A stretch of DNA of 64,000 bases from Epinephelus fuscoguttatus (GCF_011397635.1 NC_064759.1:13288428-13352427); one strand, 5' to 3'. Shown: positions 1 to 11,349, counted from the first letter of the stretch. The notes: generated by a model from the letters alone, not told the origin. Made by a program: numbers and translations.

Positions 1-869
1 GCACATAAGACTTTTTATTCTGAGTATGAATATCCCTGAAGAGATTTATTGCCACTTGCACCAACCAACACAGAATTCAACAGAAGTACTGTATATGAAG
101 TGGTTAAAAAGAAGGTTAAAGTGCAGCCAAAGGACATGGTAGAGCACAAGGTTCAATAGTATGTACATTTTTTTTTACAAGGCTCAATATCAGGGAGGTA
201 TTAAAAGACACTCTGTTTTCATTTTTTTTTCTCCAAGTAAATAATATTCTAAAGCCCGTGGGCCAGAATCACAAAAGCTCTCTCTGTCTTTCCAGCCTCG
301 GTCTTGGGATAGTTGGCCAGTAGAGAGATCTTGCTGTGAAAAGAGGACACACAAACTCTAAAATACATGGGGGAGGGGAGGAGTTTAATGCTGTAAGTTC
401 TACAAAATACTTAAAAGTAAGTGCTGAATCCAAAGGCTCTGCTGTATTTAAGTGTCCCTGTAAGCCAAGACAGTGTAGGGAAGTGGAAGGGTGTGAAATC
501 GAACCAATCCAAGCAGCTAAATGGAATTCAGCCATCGTTAGTTAAATCATGTACACCTGTGCTTTCCCAGCAGTGCCAGTCGAAATCCATGTGCAGGCTT
601 ATCTGCACAAAAACTTAAAGAAAGCAGCAACTGAATGAATAACCGAGGAACAAATGCAGGAGAACAGAACAGGGGCCCTGGGGCACACCCGCACACCACA
701 GGTCAGTTGGTGAGGACACTAAATTCCCAATGACAATAGGGCACTGCTTGTTTCACAATAAGAGGCAAACAATCAAGGACAAACAGGCTCCTGGCTCGCT
801 GCTGAAGCCTGGACAGAAAACAGTGTTACATGCTGCACAAATCAATCATCTCAATAACATAACATGAGG
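1..869. other. gene-free start of window
   Basis: No coding region is supported here. Open frames at 269-535 (-) and 336-618 (+) are short, overlap on opposite strands and resemble no family I recognise. Reverse-strand AATAAA signals at 14-19 and 45-50 would fit the 3' UTR of a minus-strand gene lying outside the window, but nothing else supports that. Confidence 0.2.
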
Positions 870-1699
870 CAGTGGTTCCCAACTGGTGGGTTGTGGTCCA
901 AAATTGGGTCACATGTTCATTCTGAATGGACCACAAGTGACTCACAAACATGTCAAGTTTGTAAAAAACACACTTTATTTTTAAGTACAGTGAATTTCTG
1001 GCACAGAGCTTTTATTTTGAAGTGCTGTTTCCTGCTGTAGAATGAGTGATTAATGGACAGCTCGATGACATGGCCAAACGCAATTATGACGCTGAATTTA
1101 TTCAACTCTGTGGACGTGAACTAATAACATAGAAGAAATCTGGACCCCGTGGCTGGACCAGCTGACGTAAGGGATGTCAAGTAATATAAGGGAGGTATTG
1201 TTTTAAATAGTTAAAAAAGGCAGCTTCAGTGCTGGGTCTTAAACAAAAGCCTGGCTGTAATGTACAGGGGTGGAAGTAACACATTTCATTTACTCTCATT
1301 ACTGTCAAACAAACAAATCATATCTCCATATCTCCAGCGCTCAGCAACTCCCACTGAAACAAACTAGATTGACAAATAGCACTATGGGTAAGAGAAAAAA
1401 TATTTGATATTGATTTTGGAGTGAAATATAGAACAGAAATAAAAACCGTTATGTGTTAAAAACACTATCAAAATAAAGTGTCACCACATTTTGTTCCTTG
1501 TCATGTCAGTTGATCTACTTCTGACTTTTATCTCACCAGTTTACATTTTCCAAGTAATTTTTACCTTTTACCTCCTTACTTTTTTTTTCTTTTGAAAGTG
1601 ACTCTTTGTACTTTACAATGATATTCAATAAGCTTTGTTTTCTCCAGTAAGTAGTGATTGCTGTAAGTTTAGCAAGTAAGTTAGATGCCATAATAAGAT
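870..1699. repeat. hAT-like repeat end and unassigned sequence
   Basis: The stretch at 870 begins CAGTGGTTCCCAAC, which resembles the terminal sequence of non-autonomous hAT elements common in vertebrates. I found no matching opposite end or target-site duplication, so the extent is unknown. The remainder up to about 1700 is AT-rich and shows no gene. Confidence 0.3.
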
Positions 1700-2514
1700 A
1701 TCAAAAAACTACACATCGAAACACTCGTCTTCATGCTGCAAGTTTTCACCCCATTCGTCTCAAAAAAAGTCTACCGTTTAGTCAGCTCATCAGGCTAAAT
1801 AGAATCTGTGCTGTCTCAGAACAGTATAACGAAAGTAAAGATGAGATGCTAACAAAGTTCAGAAAAAGGAATTACCCAGAAGACTGGCTTGTAAACGCAG
1901 AAACAAAGGTAGACTCAAAAAGCAGAGATGCATATCTACAAATAAAGAAATCTTTAAAACCTAAGCCGAACCTTGTATTCTGCACTACATTCACACCCAA
2001 AAACAAAAATATTAAAAGTGTAATTCTTAAACATTGGCACATCCTCCAAAATGACTCAGCTTTAAAAAGCACTTTACTGATCCACCTATGGTCACTTTTG
2101 AATGAGGAACAAACATAAAGGACAGAATAGTCAAAGCATACCATCAGCCTGAAGTCACAAACAGCAAACTTGCAATAAATCATCTTCAAGGCAATTTTAA
2201 GTGTGGTACCTGTATAAACTGTAAATTCACCAAAAAATATTAAACAATTTAATCACCCTGTCACTGTGGTGTACCTAATAAAATGTCCATGTGAAAAAAT
2301 ATACGTAGGTGAAACATCCCAATCCCTTAAAGAGCGAATTACAGAACATAGGAGTGTCATTAAAAGAAAGGACATTGAAGTTATTAAACCAAATCAAAGA
2401 GGGGATAATGTTAACTTCATGAGAAAAAGGAGAGAAGCATTTTGGATTTTTTATCTAAAAAGTCTCTCCCAACAGGGTATGAATGAGGATTTTTCAATTA
2501 GTGATTTTTTGTAG
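1700..2514 (+). mobile_element. Penelope-like retroelement, 3' coding remnant (RT end, CxxC linker, GIY-YIG)
   Basis: This is the decayed 3' part of a Penelope-like retroelement polyprotein, which in intact form joins a reverse transcriptase to a GIY-YIG endonuclease. Frame 1654-2118 carries the end of the RT region (residues like HAASFHP, KSLPFSQLIRLNRIC and FRKRNYPEDW). An intervening segment near 2130-2240 reads in another frame and contains FKCGTCINC, the cysteine linker motif of the family. Frame 2266-2514 begins MVYLIKCPCEKIYVGETSQ, with VYLIKC and IYVGET matching the two halves of the GIY-YIG motif, followed by RITEHRS. At least one frameshift and a stop near 2240 separate the parts, and the RT catalytic palm is missing, so the element is dead and 5'-truncated. 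Confidence 0.8.
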
Positions 2515-2527
2515 TGGGTCTTATGTG

Positions 2528-2532
<5 letters not shown>

Positions 2533-2586
<54 letters not shown>

Positions 2587-2587
2587 T
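2533..2587. repeat. (AT)n microsatellite
   Basis: An almost pure TA dinucleotide run of about 55 bp lies just downstream of the Penelope-like coding remnant. Confidence 0.95.
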
Positions 2588-2696
2588 GGATGCATAGGAT
2601 CGGTCACATGCATGCATTTTTTTAAACTTTTTTTTTTTTCTACTCTTTCAATTTCAAATGTACCTATTTAAATGATGTGTGGAGTGTGTTTCTTGA

Positions 2697-2735
2697 TGAC
2701 CCTGATGAAGGCCACAAGCCGAAACGCATCGGTCA
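2697..2735 (+). ncRNA. hammerhead-ribozyme-like motif in Penelope-like element terminus
   Basis: The order of parts matches a type I hammerhead with a minimal helix III. They are stem I strand TGACC (2697-2701), core CTGATGA (2702-2708), stem II GGC/GCC (2710-2712 and 2718-2720) with a 5-nt loop, GAAA (2721-2724), a very short helix III region CGCA, the cleavage triplet ATC (2728-2730), and the second stem I strand GGTCA (2731-2735), fully complementary to TGACC. Penelope-like elements are known to carry hammerhead motifs in their terminal repeats, and this one lies about 180 bp beyond the GIY-YIG remnant. Activity is inferred only, because helix III is nearly absent and would probably need dimer formation. 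Confidence 0.55.
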
Positions 2736-3064
2736 ATAAAGTTGTTTTTCATACCACAAGTGTTGCTGGAGCTCTTTTGACATAATACGATATCAGAAAG
2801 ATTGTCACACTTAAATGTACTCAAAATATTATAGATATAATTTTGGAGGATGATAAGTAGGACACTGAGCACAGAGGTAACATTGAAAAGCAGTGATTTG
2901 GTCCTTTAAGCAGGAGCTCATGCATTGTCTTCAATTCACCACTAGATGGCACAACACTCTTAAAAAAAACAGTTTTCAGTCTGGTGGTTCTCTCAGGAAT
3001 GCCTTCATGGTTTCACTCCAGCTCCACCGCTAGAGTGAGAGGAGACACTGTTTTATAGAAGTAA

Positions 3065-3523
3065 ATGTTGTTGGTTTCAGTGACTGAGCCGGTTCTGTTG
3101 TATGGTGCCATCTGCTTCTTCCCCATGCTCACGGTTGTTAACAGAACCAAACTCTTGAAAGTAACCCATCTGGCAGGCAAAATCATTCCTAACCTATCTG
3201 ACAGTGTCACCTCATCCCTGACCTGTAAAGACCTTAGAATCACACAGGACCCAGACCATCTACTCCACCAATACTTAATTCCCCGCCCTTCGGTCGTAGG
3301 TGCAGACTACCTCTGTGCAGAAAAGCCAAGTTCAACAAGAGTTTCATTCCTGCAGCTATACGTGCCCTGAATGAATGAATAACATCTGTCTGACAATGTT
3401 CCAGCCTGCTTGTATGTCTATGTAATTGCTATGGTCATGTAACCCCCGTTTGTCTGTTAATGTTTTGCATTGACTGTAAAAAGAATTTCCTTGCCTAAAT
3501 GAGCTAAACTAAACTAAACTAAA
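3065..3523 (+). mobile_element. non-LTR retrotransposon 3' end (CR1/L2-like)
   Basis: The frame 3065-3370 encodes the extreme C-terminus of a LINE polyprotein: NRTKLLKVTHLAGKII, then a variable part, QDPDHLLHQYLIPRPS, then SSTRVSFLQLYVP. This is the arrangement seen after the RT domain in CR1/L2-type elements. It is followed by about 150 bp of 3' UTR and a short (CTAAA)n tail at 3509-3523, a usual LINE 3' terminus. The copy is strongly 5'-truncated. Confidence 0.7.
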
Positions 3524-4859
3524 CACCAAGCAACAGATGGCGCCAAATCTACTCTCAACACATGTATTACAGTGCTATGAATTGTGACGTTTCATCAGGA
3601 TTGTCTTCCAGGTTAAATTGATCTATTTTTTGTCACTAGATATCAATGATCTATGTAGGCTATTTAAATTTAGTTTTACATAAAAAAGGCACACAGATGG
3701 TTTTGAGAAAAAATAATCCTCCTTTGAAGTACAAATGTAAAGTTAGACCTTCAGAAAGTGGGTGAAAACCTTCATTGGCATCCTGCCTCAAAACATTATT
3801 TAGTTAGTGGTGTTGTGTAGTTGATGAAGTGGATGTACTACTAGGTAGATGGGTATGTTTCGAAGAGGAAGTGAGACCTTATTTTGGTTGGGTATGCTGT
3901 AAACAGTCAAAAAAATACCCCATATACCTGTGCATACCCTCCACTGGTGTGCCATGATGCAAATCCAGGTGTGCAGTGGGATTTTGTGGTAATCACACAT
4001 TATTACTGCAATAATCAACTGGGCCTGTACAAAAGATTCTGAATGAATTTCTAACTGACTGTATCAGTATGTTGTGCACACCCATTTCCTAATAAAGAGG
4101 TAAACTCTACCTAAAAAAATGTAATTTAATTTAATTTAAAAAACCTTAACTGGGAACCTTTTTGTCACTGTTCGTGCGTGGGGATTATAAGTGTGTGATA
4201 CATCATATTATTTTATATTATTTCCCGTTTAAATTAATGTATTATTCGTGCTTTGATGTATTTTTAAAAAGTTTAAAATTAATTCTTGAATCATTTTGTT
4301 AAATATTTCATGAGTAGTAGCTGGTTGTCAATTGTTATTTGATACTGGTAAATAAAAACAAACATATACAGTATGGGGCATTATAGAGGCTATTGTGCAC
4401 AGATATAAATACAGGTGTGCCTTTAGATTTTGGCTTTCCGTTTGGTGTGTCTTGGGCACAAAAAGTTTGAAAGCCACTGCCAGCTTGCCAGTGTTATGAG
4501 CTAGCATTGATAGCTATTTACAAAGTGATAGCAGTGCTGACAGCTTGAATCAGGCCAGTTTATTTGGCTTGATTCCAGGGCATCAATCAACCCGAGTATC
4601 AACCAAGTTGTGCAACCAGACGCTGCTCAAATTAATTCTTCCTGTGTGCCGAGTTCCAGCTAATGCTGGGCTGGGTCATTTTGGCTTCTTTGGTAGAAGT
4701 AGCCAACATTTTTCGCAAGCTTGCTGGAGGCATACATCCGGAAATAACAATGATTAGCCTGAAGAAAAGGCGACAAGGCTTCAGATAATCTAGGGTTGTT
4801 ATAGTTAGATATATAGTTTGGCCCCTGAGCCTCAATAGCGGGGCAAAATCAAGTGTCAG
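3524..4859. other. no gene seen; old repeat relics
   Basis: No coding support. Around 4430-4490 the sequence reads, in reverse, like the terminus of a hAT-type repeat (CAGTGGCTTTCAAACTTTTT), but its partner end is not clear. Short open frames at 3800-4018, 4545-4757 and 4632-4835 look like chance. Confidence 0.3.
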
Positions 4860-4889
4860 CCTCCAGGGCTGAAAAATGAAGCCAATGGG

Positions 4890-5220
4890 GAAGTGCCCAA
4901 AACTGCAGTTCCTCTAATGGCCACTTGAGGCTGGCTCCAGAAGCGAGTCAATCCTCACAGACCCCCATCTTAAAATGCCCAGCTTTACAGCAGAAATACA
5001 TGTTTACAGCCTGGTACAAAAAAAATCATCTTGGTCCTTATAGCTAATTTCCCTATACATAACAGCTGTACGGGGGCGGGTGTGAATTGTTACGTAACTC
5101 ACCTGTTTACATTTTAGTAAGGCTTAAAGTTATGCATAGTAAGCGCGAGTTGCTTTGAGTTACACTCTGTCTGCAGGCAGTGTCTGCTTGTCAGTCAGAT
5201 TTTGTTGGTTTATGCATCAT
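4890..5220. repeat. dispersed repeat, copy 1 (second copy near 34.13 kb)
   Basis: The stretch from ACTGCAGTTC through CTGGCTCCAGAAG, AAATGCCCAGCTTTACAGCAGA and GTCTGCTTGTCAGTCAGA matches, with small gaps, 34140-34380. Both copies contain the same block order, so this is a dispersed non-coding repeat of unknown class. Confidence 0.6.
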
Positions 5221-6295
5221 CATCCTGCACATGCTAAACTCATGTCAAATATTTTCTAATTTTACAGTTAACTGACTTTGTCCTTAAAGGAGCAGTCTTC
5301 ATGTACCCCACACCCAGACACTGTCAGAAAAAAATCATGCACCTGTTATGTGATGGGAATTCACTTTTTTTTTGCTGCTGTTTACACTTTGACAGGTGGT
5401 GTCATACTGATCATGAAGAGATTACAGCCACAACAGCATGCAGCTGCTGGATTATATTATAAAATGTAATATGCATGATGCATCTTTAAAAAACTGTCTT
5501 TTTAAACATTGACTTCTGAGACTGGACAGTAAAACAAAGACTTTAGCTCATGTTCATGGCGCAGACTGCAGAGATACAGAAGCTCTCCAGCAGTGAAACT
5601 GTAACTCACACTCCAGGCAGCAGAGTGCGGAAAGATGAACTTTTTTTTGTAATTAACACCACATGATCCTACATCTCTATTCCCCCCCCACCCCTGCAAG
5701 GAGAATCTGATCGTATTCAATAAGTGAAAGTAATATGGCCAAAGTGAAGAGAGGCTGGAGCTGAGCAGAGTGACCTGACCTATAAAAGGGGACTTGGCAG
5801 GGGGCAAGCGAGGGGAGGAGAGGAAGAAAATGCTTCCTTTCTGCTGCCTTGGAACAGACGAGTGGAAAATGGAGGTTGGGTTACATAACCGTAGAGCGGG
5901 GTGAATGGCAAGTGAAGAATGTGTGAGAACAGTCAGGACACTCACACTGACACACTTTGAGGCTCATACCCAGCAGACTTGTGACTTTTATTTAGTTAAG
6001 TTGAACTGAAGTTAAACATTTACTGCTGTAAAATGAGGCATTCAGTTGGTTTCTACTCTGATTTTTGATGAGATAGATTTGCTAGAGTTGCATGAAGCAT
6101 TGTTTTGGTTGTCTTATCATGGCCAATGTTTTCAAAGCGTTTAAGGGGTTGCCAATATTAGATTGAATATAATCGTATTAATATAGAACGTTAGCAAAAC
6201 TCTAGGATAGACGAGACAAATATGCAGGCATGCAGACAAATGACTTCAAACACAAACAGAGAGACAGTTACACTGACAGAGAGACAGACGGATAG

Positions 6296-6326
<31 letters not shown>

Positions 6327-6640
6327 CAGCTATGAGTCATTGCTTTAAATTCACCACTTTGGGCTGGGCTGAAACCCACTCACTGTAACTTTCCATTTGC
6401 CCTGACATATTTTCTCCAGACGGCGGCACTGAGCAGCTCCTCAATGAAGAGCCACGCCTTAGATGGTCTTAACCAGCTATTCACCAACACGCACATGCAA
6501 TGTCAACAAAGGCAACCCTTTGCTTTATTTTAACACAAATATAAAGATGGTCTACGTCTTTTGGCTTAGTTTTGACACAAAACTGGTGAAGCGAGTTTGG
6601 GAGTGGATCACATGTCCTCAGCATGAATCACTGCTGCTGC
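5221..6640. other. no gene seen upstream of S100 gene 1
   Basis: I see no coding region. A TATA-like TATAAAAGGGG occurs at 5781-5791 with a GA-rich stretch after it, but no S100-type first exon or coding exon follows. A (CA)n run lies at 6295-6322. Confidence 0.3.
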
Positions 6641-6656
6641 TGTGGTATACAAGCCC

Positions 6657-6702
6657 CTGTGTGTGTGTGTGTGTGTGTGTGGGTGTGGGTGTGGGTGTGT
6701 GT
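6657..6702. repeat. (GT)n microsatellite next to S100 gene 1 promoter
   Basis: A GT-rich dinucleotide run of about 45 bp, interrupted by GGGTGT units near its end, directly precedes the presumed promoter of the first S100 gene. Confidence 0.9.
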
Positions 6703-6705
6703 CGA

Positions 6706-6811
6706 ACCTTTAAGAGGAGGCTTTCCCCCACAGTCTGACAACAGTCTCACCTGGGTTAGCCATTGACACAGACGTGATCTCTCTTCACTCGGGGGAAACG
6801 TGAACTCTGAG
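6706..6811 (+). promoter_or_regulatory. S100 gene 1: promoter and non-coding exon 1
   Basis: By comparison with four other group I S100 loci, this segment holds the core promoter and the 5' UTR exon. The TATA position here is degenerate (CCTTTAAGAGG instead of CTTATAAAAGG). The following GTCTGACAACAGTCT, ACGTGATCTCTCTTC and GTGAACTCTGAG blocks match the other copies. The exon ends at 6811 at a consensus donor GAG|GTGAGT, and the 5' UTR intron runs to the CAG at 7142-7144. The exact transcription start is inferred. Confidence 0.6.
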
Positions 6812-7152
6812 GTGAGTACTGATGGAAAGCTAGATGTCGCTGATGGTGGGGGAAAGAAAGAAAATAGCAGCATACAGTTCAGAAGCTGAGCGTGAGAGAT
6901 GCAGTTGAAATGCTGGAATGTAAACTGACATGATTGCTGAAGCTAAAGCTTGAGAGTGATGTCATTTATTATAGCTTTATTCAATGCTCTGGGGATTTTT
7001 CAACCATATGGTGTTAATTCTGAACCTCTGACTTTTACATCCTGAATGCTCTTAGTCTTACGTGTGATCTGACAATACAGTTTCTGTTAATCCAACATGT
7101 TCTAGGGGTATTTCCTCACTATAAATAACTTTTTTTCCCTCCAGCTACAGCC

Positions 7153-7595
7153 ATGGATGCTCGCCTGGAAACAGCCATTAGAAACATTGTGGATATATTT
7201 ATGGAGTATGCTGATGATGAGGGCAAGAAAAACCAGTTAAGTCAAGAAGAGCTGAAGAAGTTGCTGGACTCAGAAATAAAAAGCGAAGAGTTCAAAGTAA
7301 GAGACTCAGCACACTCACTTTACATGATGCTATTCTTAAAATACATGCTGCTTTTTATTCGTCGCTCAGGTGTTCTGTTGTTTAACTCTACCATTGTGTT
7401 TTCCAGGAAAAAATCAATTCAGTTGACATCGAGGAGGCCATTAAGTTGCTGGATAAAAACCACGATGGCATGGTCAACTTCCGCGAGTTCTGTCGGTGTG
7501 TGTCTATGCTCGCTAAATGCTACTTCCACGCGAAGACAGGCAGGGGTGGCAAGAAAGGCAAGGGCAAAGGGCAAGATGATGAAGCAGAGGACTAA
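7153..7595 (+). CDS. S100 family EF-hand calcium-binding protein (gene 1)
   Basis: Two coding exons, 7153-7296 and 7407-7595, give a 110-residue protein. The 110-bp intron has donor GTAAGA and acceptor TTCCAG and sits in phase 0 after residue 48. Residues about 4-45 form the N-terminal S100 pseudo-EF-hand, with the 14-residue loop region ADDEGKKNQLSQEE. Exon 2 carries a canonical loop, DKNHDGMVNFRE, with Asp1, Asn3, Asp5, Gly6 and Glu12 in place, so calcium binding at site II is expected. The C-terminus is long for the family and charged (TGRGGKKGKGKGQDDEAED), a basic then acidic tail that gene 4 has in shorter form. S100 proteins are usually cytosolic dimers that bind target helices when loaded with calcium; the target here is unknown. 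A poly(A) signal lies at 7825-7830. The orthology to a named S100 is not decided. Confidence 0.9.
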
Positions 7596-8558
7596 AGAAG
7601 ATGGACTGCAAAGCCTTAAAATGTTTGTAGCACCTTAATAGATTCATATGTCTTTTATACATATGACATTTACAGTATATATGTTACATGTGACACAGCC
7701 GACCCTGAAAACAGATGCTGCAGGTATAAGGCCAGTGGAACATCCATTCATTTAAACATGAATGTAAAATGTGTTATTGTATCTCTGTAACTGGTTTTCA
7801 CAGATCAATTCAATGCTTCCTGTAAATAAATTAAAACAGTGAAGTTGCTCTGGGCTTCCTTGTCTGTTTATGGCAGTTATTGCAGGTGTAGTTGATACAG
7901 TAGGTATCTGGTGTCACTGCTGTGGAGGGAAACAAGCATGGGCTTATTAAACATTCATCAGACATCACCTGCTGTGTTCTCCAGTGCACATATCCCTGTC
8001 AGCGCTTCCTCAATGGAAATGTCTCTGTTCTTTCCAATACTAGTGACTAAAGGTGCCGTAGGTTTATCCGTGCATGAATTAAACTCCACCTTTATATTGT
8101 TTTATTTGTTGTTGCCCAGTAATCCATTCATAAGTTTGATTAGCACACTTGCCCTGCTCAGGAACACTTAGGTGCAATAATGGGAATGTGTCCATACTAT
8201 TTTTAATATCATTATATATATACATCATGCAGGAAATCTTGCCCACTCGCAACACTGCAGGACTCTTTGCAGAAAAAAATATTATTTATTGCACCGTGAT
8301 GTACGTTTCGAGCTGTGTGCTCTCATTCACCCTTTTTCATCTACGACTAACGACTCAGCACCTGCCCTCCCACGGTGAGATGTGCGTGCCTTTGGTTTGA
8401 TGTTTTAATCTGGCCCACTCCCCATAAACCAGCTCCACAGGTCCTTGAATGATCCAGTGTTTAAAGCCTGATTTATGGTCCTGTGTTAAATCAACGATGT
8501 ACCTATGTCGTTGCCGTGACGCCGTCGTCAGTTGATTCTTTGTTTAGCTAAATCAGGC
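7596..8558. other. 3' UTR of S100 gene 1 and non-coding flank
   Basis: The 3' UTR of gene 1 reaches about 7850, with AATAAA at 7825-7830. Beyond it no gene is supported; the open frames at 7911-8171, 8149-8400 and 8532-8804 lack recognisable domains. Confidence 0.4.
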
Positions 8559-8562
8559 TTAA

Positions 8563-9404
8563 CCCTATGGGCCCAAACGACGCAAAGTGTGTCCAAATTC
8601 ACACCTGTTTTTCTCTATGGATTTTCTCCACAACCATACGTCATAGCGAGAAGCCATTCATATCACATGAAACAGCGGAAAAATTATAAAGTTACACTAA
8701 AATTATGTATAACAAAGCTTTCATACAGCTTTGCACACACATTACTCTTGGATGGATTACTCGTGAATGCAGGGTCGCACAGAAATGCCATGCATACCAC
8801 ATGATCAACTGTCTACAAAATAAAAACCTGAGGAATTTCTTCACAATCCATTGAACAGATCTTGTTATCAGTCACTTCATATAGTGAGGAATAATATCAT
8901 TACTATTTTTCTATTATCTTAGATGTACATATTGCATGTTTCCTTCAGATAAAACACATTTTTGACTTGTGAATGAGTCAATGGAATTTCTTGTAATAAT
9001 GAAAAAATACTGGCAATCATGTCCACCTGGCACAAACCACATGTTTTGGACAACTGTGAAGTGACAGAATGTCCCAGCATCATGGTTCTTATATTGCCAG
9101 ATTCCAGAGAGTCTCCCCTCTTCATATATGGCAGAATATGTCGACTTCCAACTTGCTATGGTGAGATACATGCAAAAATGTAAGAATTTAGTAACACAGA
9201 TTTTTTTTTCATTGATATAAAAATTGATATAAAGTACAGGCACATAGAAGGACATGGAATGATGGCAAAGCTGGTTAGCACAGATTGTCCTGAAAAAACC
9301 CCCAAGATATAGCATGTGTATGTAGGCTTTATAATGACTGTGATATGAGCTTAAAAGTAAAGGCAGCAAAAATACCCCCAAAAAGGCCCAGGGCCCATAG
9401 GGTT
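8563..9404. mobile_element. TTAA-flanked piggyBac-like non-autonomous element
   Basis: The segment starts TTAA-CCCTATGGGCCC (TTAA at 8559-8562) and ends GGGCCCATAGGGTT-TTAA (TTAA at 9405-9408). This gives 12-bp perfect terminal inverted repeats and the TTAA target typical of piggyBac-type transposons. No transposase is visible. A truncated, inverted copy of its right half lies at 21034-21476. Open frames inside (8919-9125 and 8914-9381, minus) show no transposase signature. Confidence 0.65.
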
Positions 9405-9408
9405 TTAA

Positions 9409-10160
9409 CCGGTTTGTGTGAGAATGCAGCTCTGCAGGCAGGTAATGTAGTTATAAACCTGCACAACCTGTGGAAAGCTGTTAGCCTAAATCAGCTAATG
9501 TCACATTCTGCTTCTCTGTCCCTCCCTCTGGCCTCATTCCCACCTCTTCAAATCTGCCCATGACTGCATTAGAACAGGTGGTGCAGGTTGTACCATTCGG
9601 GTCCAGCTGATGGCAACAACAGCCTAAAGCAGTGCAGGTAACATTAGGATGTACATTTAGTGTTAAATTTGTTCCAAGATTGATTTTCTGGCATGTCCAG
9701 AACTAAGATTACTGTCATCTGACTCCACCCAAGTGCACGGGTGTATTTGATGAGGCGTCTATAAGCCAATCACAGTGTTCCACATCATCTAAAGTGGACT
9801 GCAGTGGAACCGCATGCTCTTTTTCAACAAGCATGGCCGACTGTGAGGCAAGGAGGAAGTGCAAGGTACATTTTAGTCTATTAATCATATTGTTAAAGTA
9901 CATAATTTGTGTTTATACTGTGTTTAAAGTTAACATGAAATGTTCTATTACTAACATATGTCAAAACTCATATGAAACATGAAAAACTATGGAAATACTG
10001 TTCTGATTTGATTTTCCAGAGAAACAATAATCTTATAATGCATTTTATTGACGATGTGCACACAATATTCATCTCAGGACAACACTTACAACATACTGTT
10101 TCTTGGAATACTTCAAAAAATAAGGAAATTTTAAGTCATGATGACAAATACAAGGCAAAA
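9409..10160. other. no gene seen
   Basis: AT-rich sequence without a supported gene. The stretch near 9610-9700 (GCCTAAAGCAGTGCAGGTA through CCAAGATTGATTTTCT) resembles 12300-12360, so it probably belongs to the same old duplicated material. Confidence 0.3.
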
Positions 10161-10162
10161 TA

Positions 10163-11349
10163 CACTCACCGGCCACTTTATTAGGTACACCTGTTCAACT
10201 GCTTGTAAATGCAAATAGCAAATCAGCCAATGATGTGGCAGCTACTGTAGACATGGTCAAGACGACCTGCTGAAGTTCAAACCCAGCATCAGAATGGGGA
10301 AGAAAGGTGGTTTAAGTGACTTTGAACGTGGCATGATTGTTTCAAAGTAGGTTTTCAGAAACTGCTGATCTACTGGGATTTTCACACACAACCATCTCTA
10401 GGGTTTACAGAGGATGGTCCGACAAAGAGACAATATCCAGTGAGCAGCAGTTCTCTGGGTGAAAATGCCTTGTTGATGCCAGAGGTCAGAGGTGAATGGT
10501 CAGACTGGTTCAAGATGATAGAAAGGCAACAGGAACTCAAATAACCACTGGTTACAGCCAAGGTCTGCAGAAGACCATCTCTGAACCAACAACACGTCCA
10601 ACCTTGAAGCAGATGGGCTACAGCAGCAGAAGACCACACCAGGTGCCACTCCTGTCAGCTAACAACAGGAAACTGAGGCTACAGTTCACACAGGCTCACC
10701 AAAACTGGACAAGAGAAGACTGGAAAAACGTTGCCTGGTATGATGAGTCTGGATTTCTGCTGCCACATTCAGATGATAGGGTCAGAATTTGGTGTAAACA
10801 TGAAAGCATGGATCCATCCTGCCTTGTATCAAGGGTTCAGGCTGGTAGTGGTGGTGTAATGGTGTGGGGGAGATTTTCTTGACACACTTTGGGCCCCTTA
10901 GTACCAACTGAGCATGGTTTAAACACCACAGCCTACCTGAGTATTGTTGCTGACCGTGTCCATCCCTTTATGACCACAGTGTACCCATCACCTGATGGCT
11001 ACTTCCAGCAGGATAACGCGCCATGTTACAAAGCTCAAATCATCTCAAACTGGTTTCTTGAACATGTCATTGAGTTCACTGTACTCCAATGGCCTCCACA
11101 GTCACCAGATCTCAGTCCAATAGAGCACCTTTGGGATGTGATGCCACGGGAGATTCTCATCATGGATGTGCAGCCGACAAATCTGCAGCAACTGTGTGAT
11201 GTCATCATGTCAATATGGACCAAAATCTCTGGGGAATGTTTCCAGCACCTTGTTGAATCTATGACACCAAGAATTAAGGCAGTTTTGAGGGCAAAAGGGG
11301 GTCCAACCTGGTACTAGCAAGGTGTTCCTAATAAAGTGGCTTGTGAGTG
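10163..11349 (+). mobile_element. Tc1/mariner-type transposon, full length but inactivated
   Basis: Terminal inverted repeats of about 29 bp, CACTCACCGGCCACTTTATT at the left and its imperfect complement at the right, are flanked by TA at 10161-10162 and 11350-11351. This is the target duplication expected for Tc1/mariner elements. The element is about 1.19 kb and holds the decayed transposase described separately. Confidence 0.9.
10294..11317 (+). pseudogene. Tc1-like transposase, broken
   Basis: The frame starts at 10294 with MGKKGGLSDFERGMIV, the usual N-terminal helix-turn-helix region, but is cut by stops and a frameshift by about 10400. It resumes at 10496-10882 with LRLQFTQAHQNW, WKNVAWYDESGF (first catalytic Asp in the YDES position) and GGVMVWG. 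After a nonsense codon at about 10880 it continues at 10889-11317 with YFQQDNAPCYKA (second catalytic Asp) and SPDLSPIEHLWDVM (Glu of the DDE triad). All three catalytic positions are recognisable, but the gene has at least one frameshift and several stops, so no active enzyme is expected. Confidence 0.85.

Noticed and set aside
1654-2514. Host GIY-YIG endonuclease gene
   Set aside because: The adjacent RT end and CxxC linker and the frameshifts show it is part of a dead Penelope-like element.
5502-5945. 147-codon minus-strand frame
   Set aside because: No domain, codon use like the AT-rich background, and no splice or promoter context.
6191-6379. Cys-Val repeat peptide on the minus strand
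   Set aside because: Translation of a (CA)n tract; the same applies to 6628-6873 and 56249-56579.
8914-9381. 155-codon minus-strand frame
   Set aside because: It lies wholly inside the TTAA-flanked element, has no transposase motif, and its homologous copy at 21.0-21.5 kb does not keep the frame.
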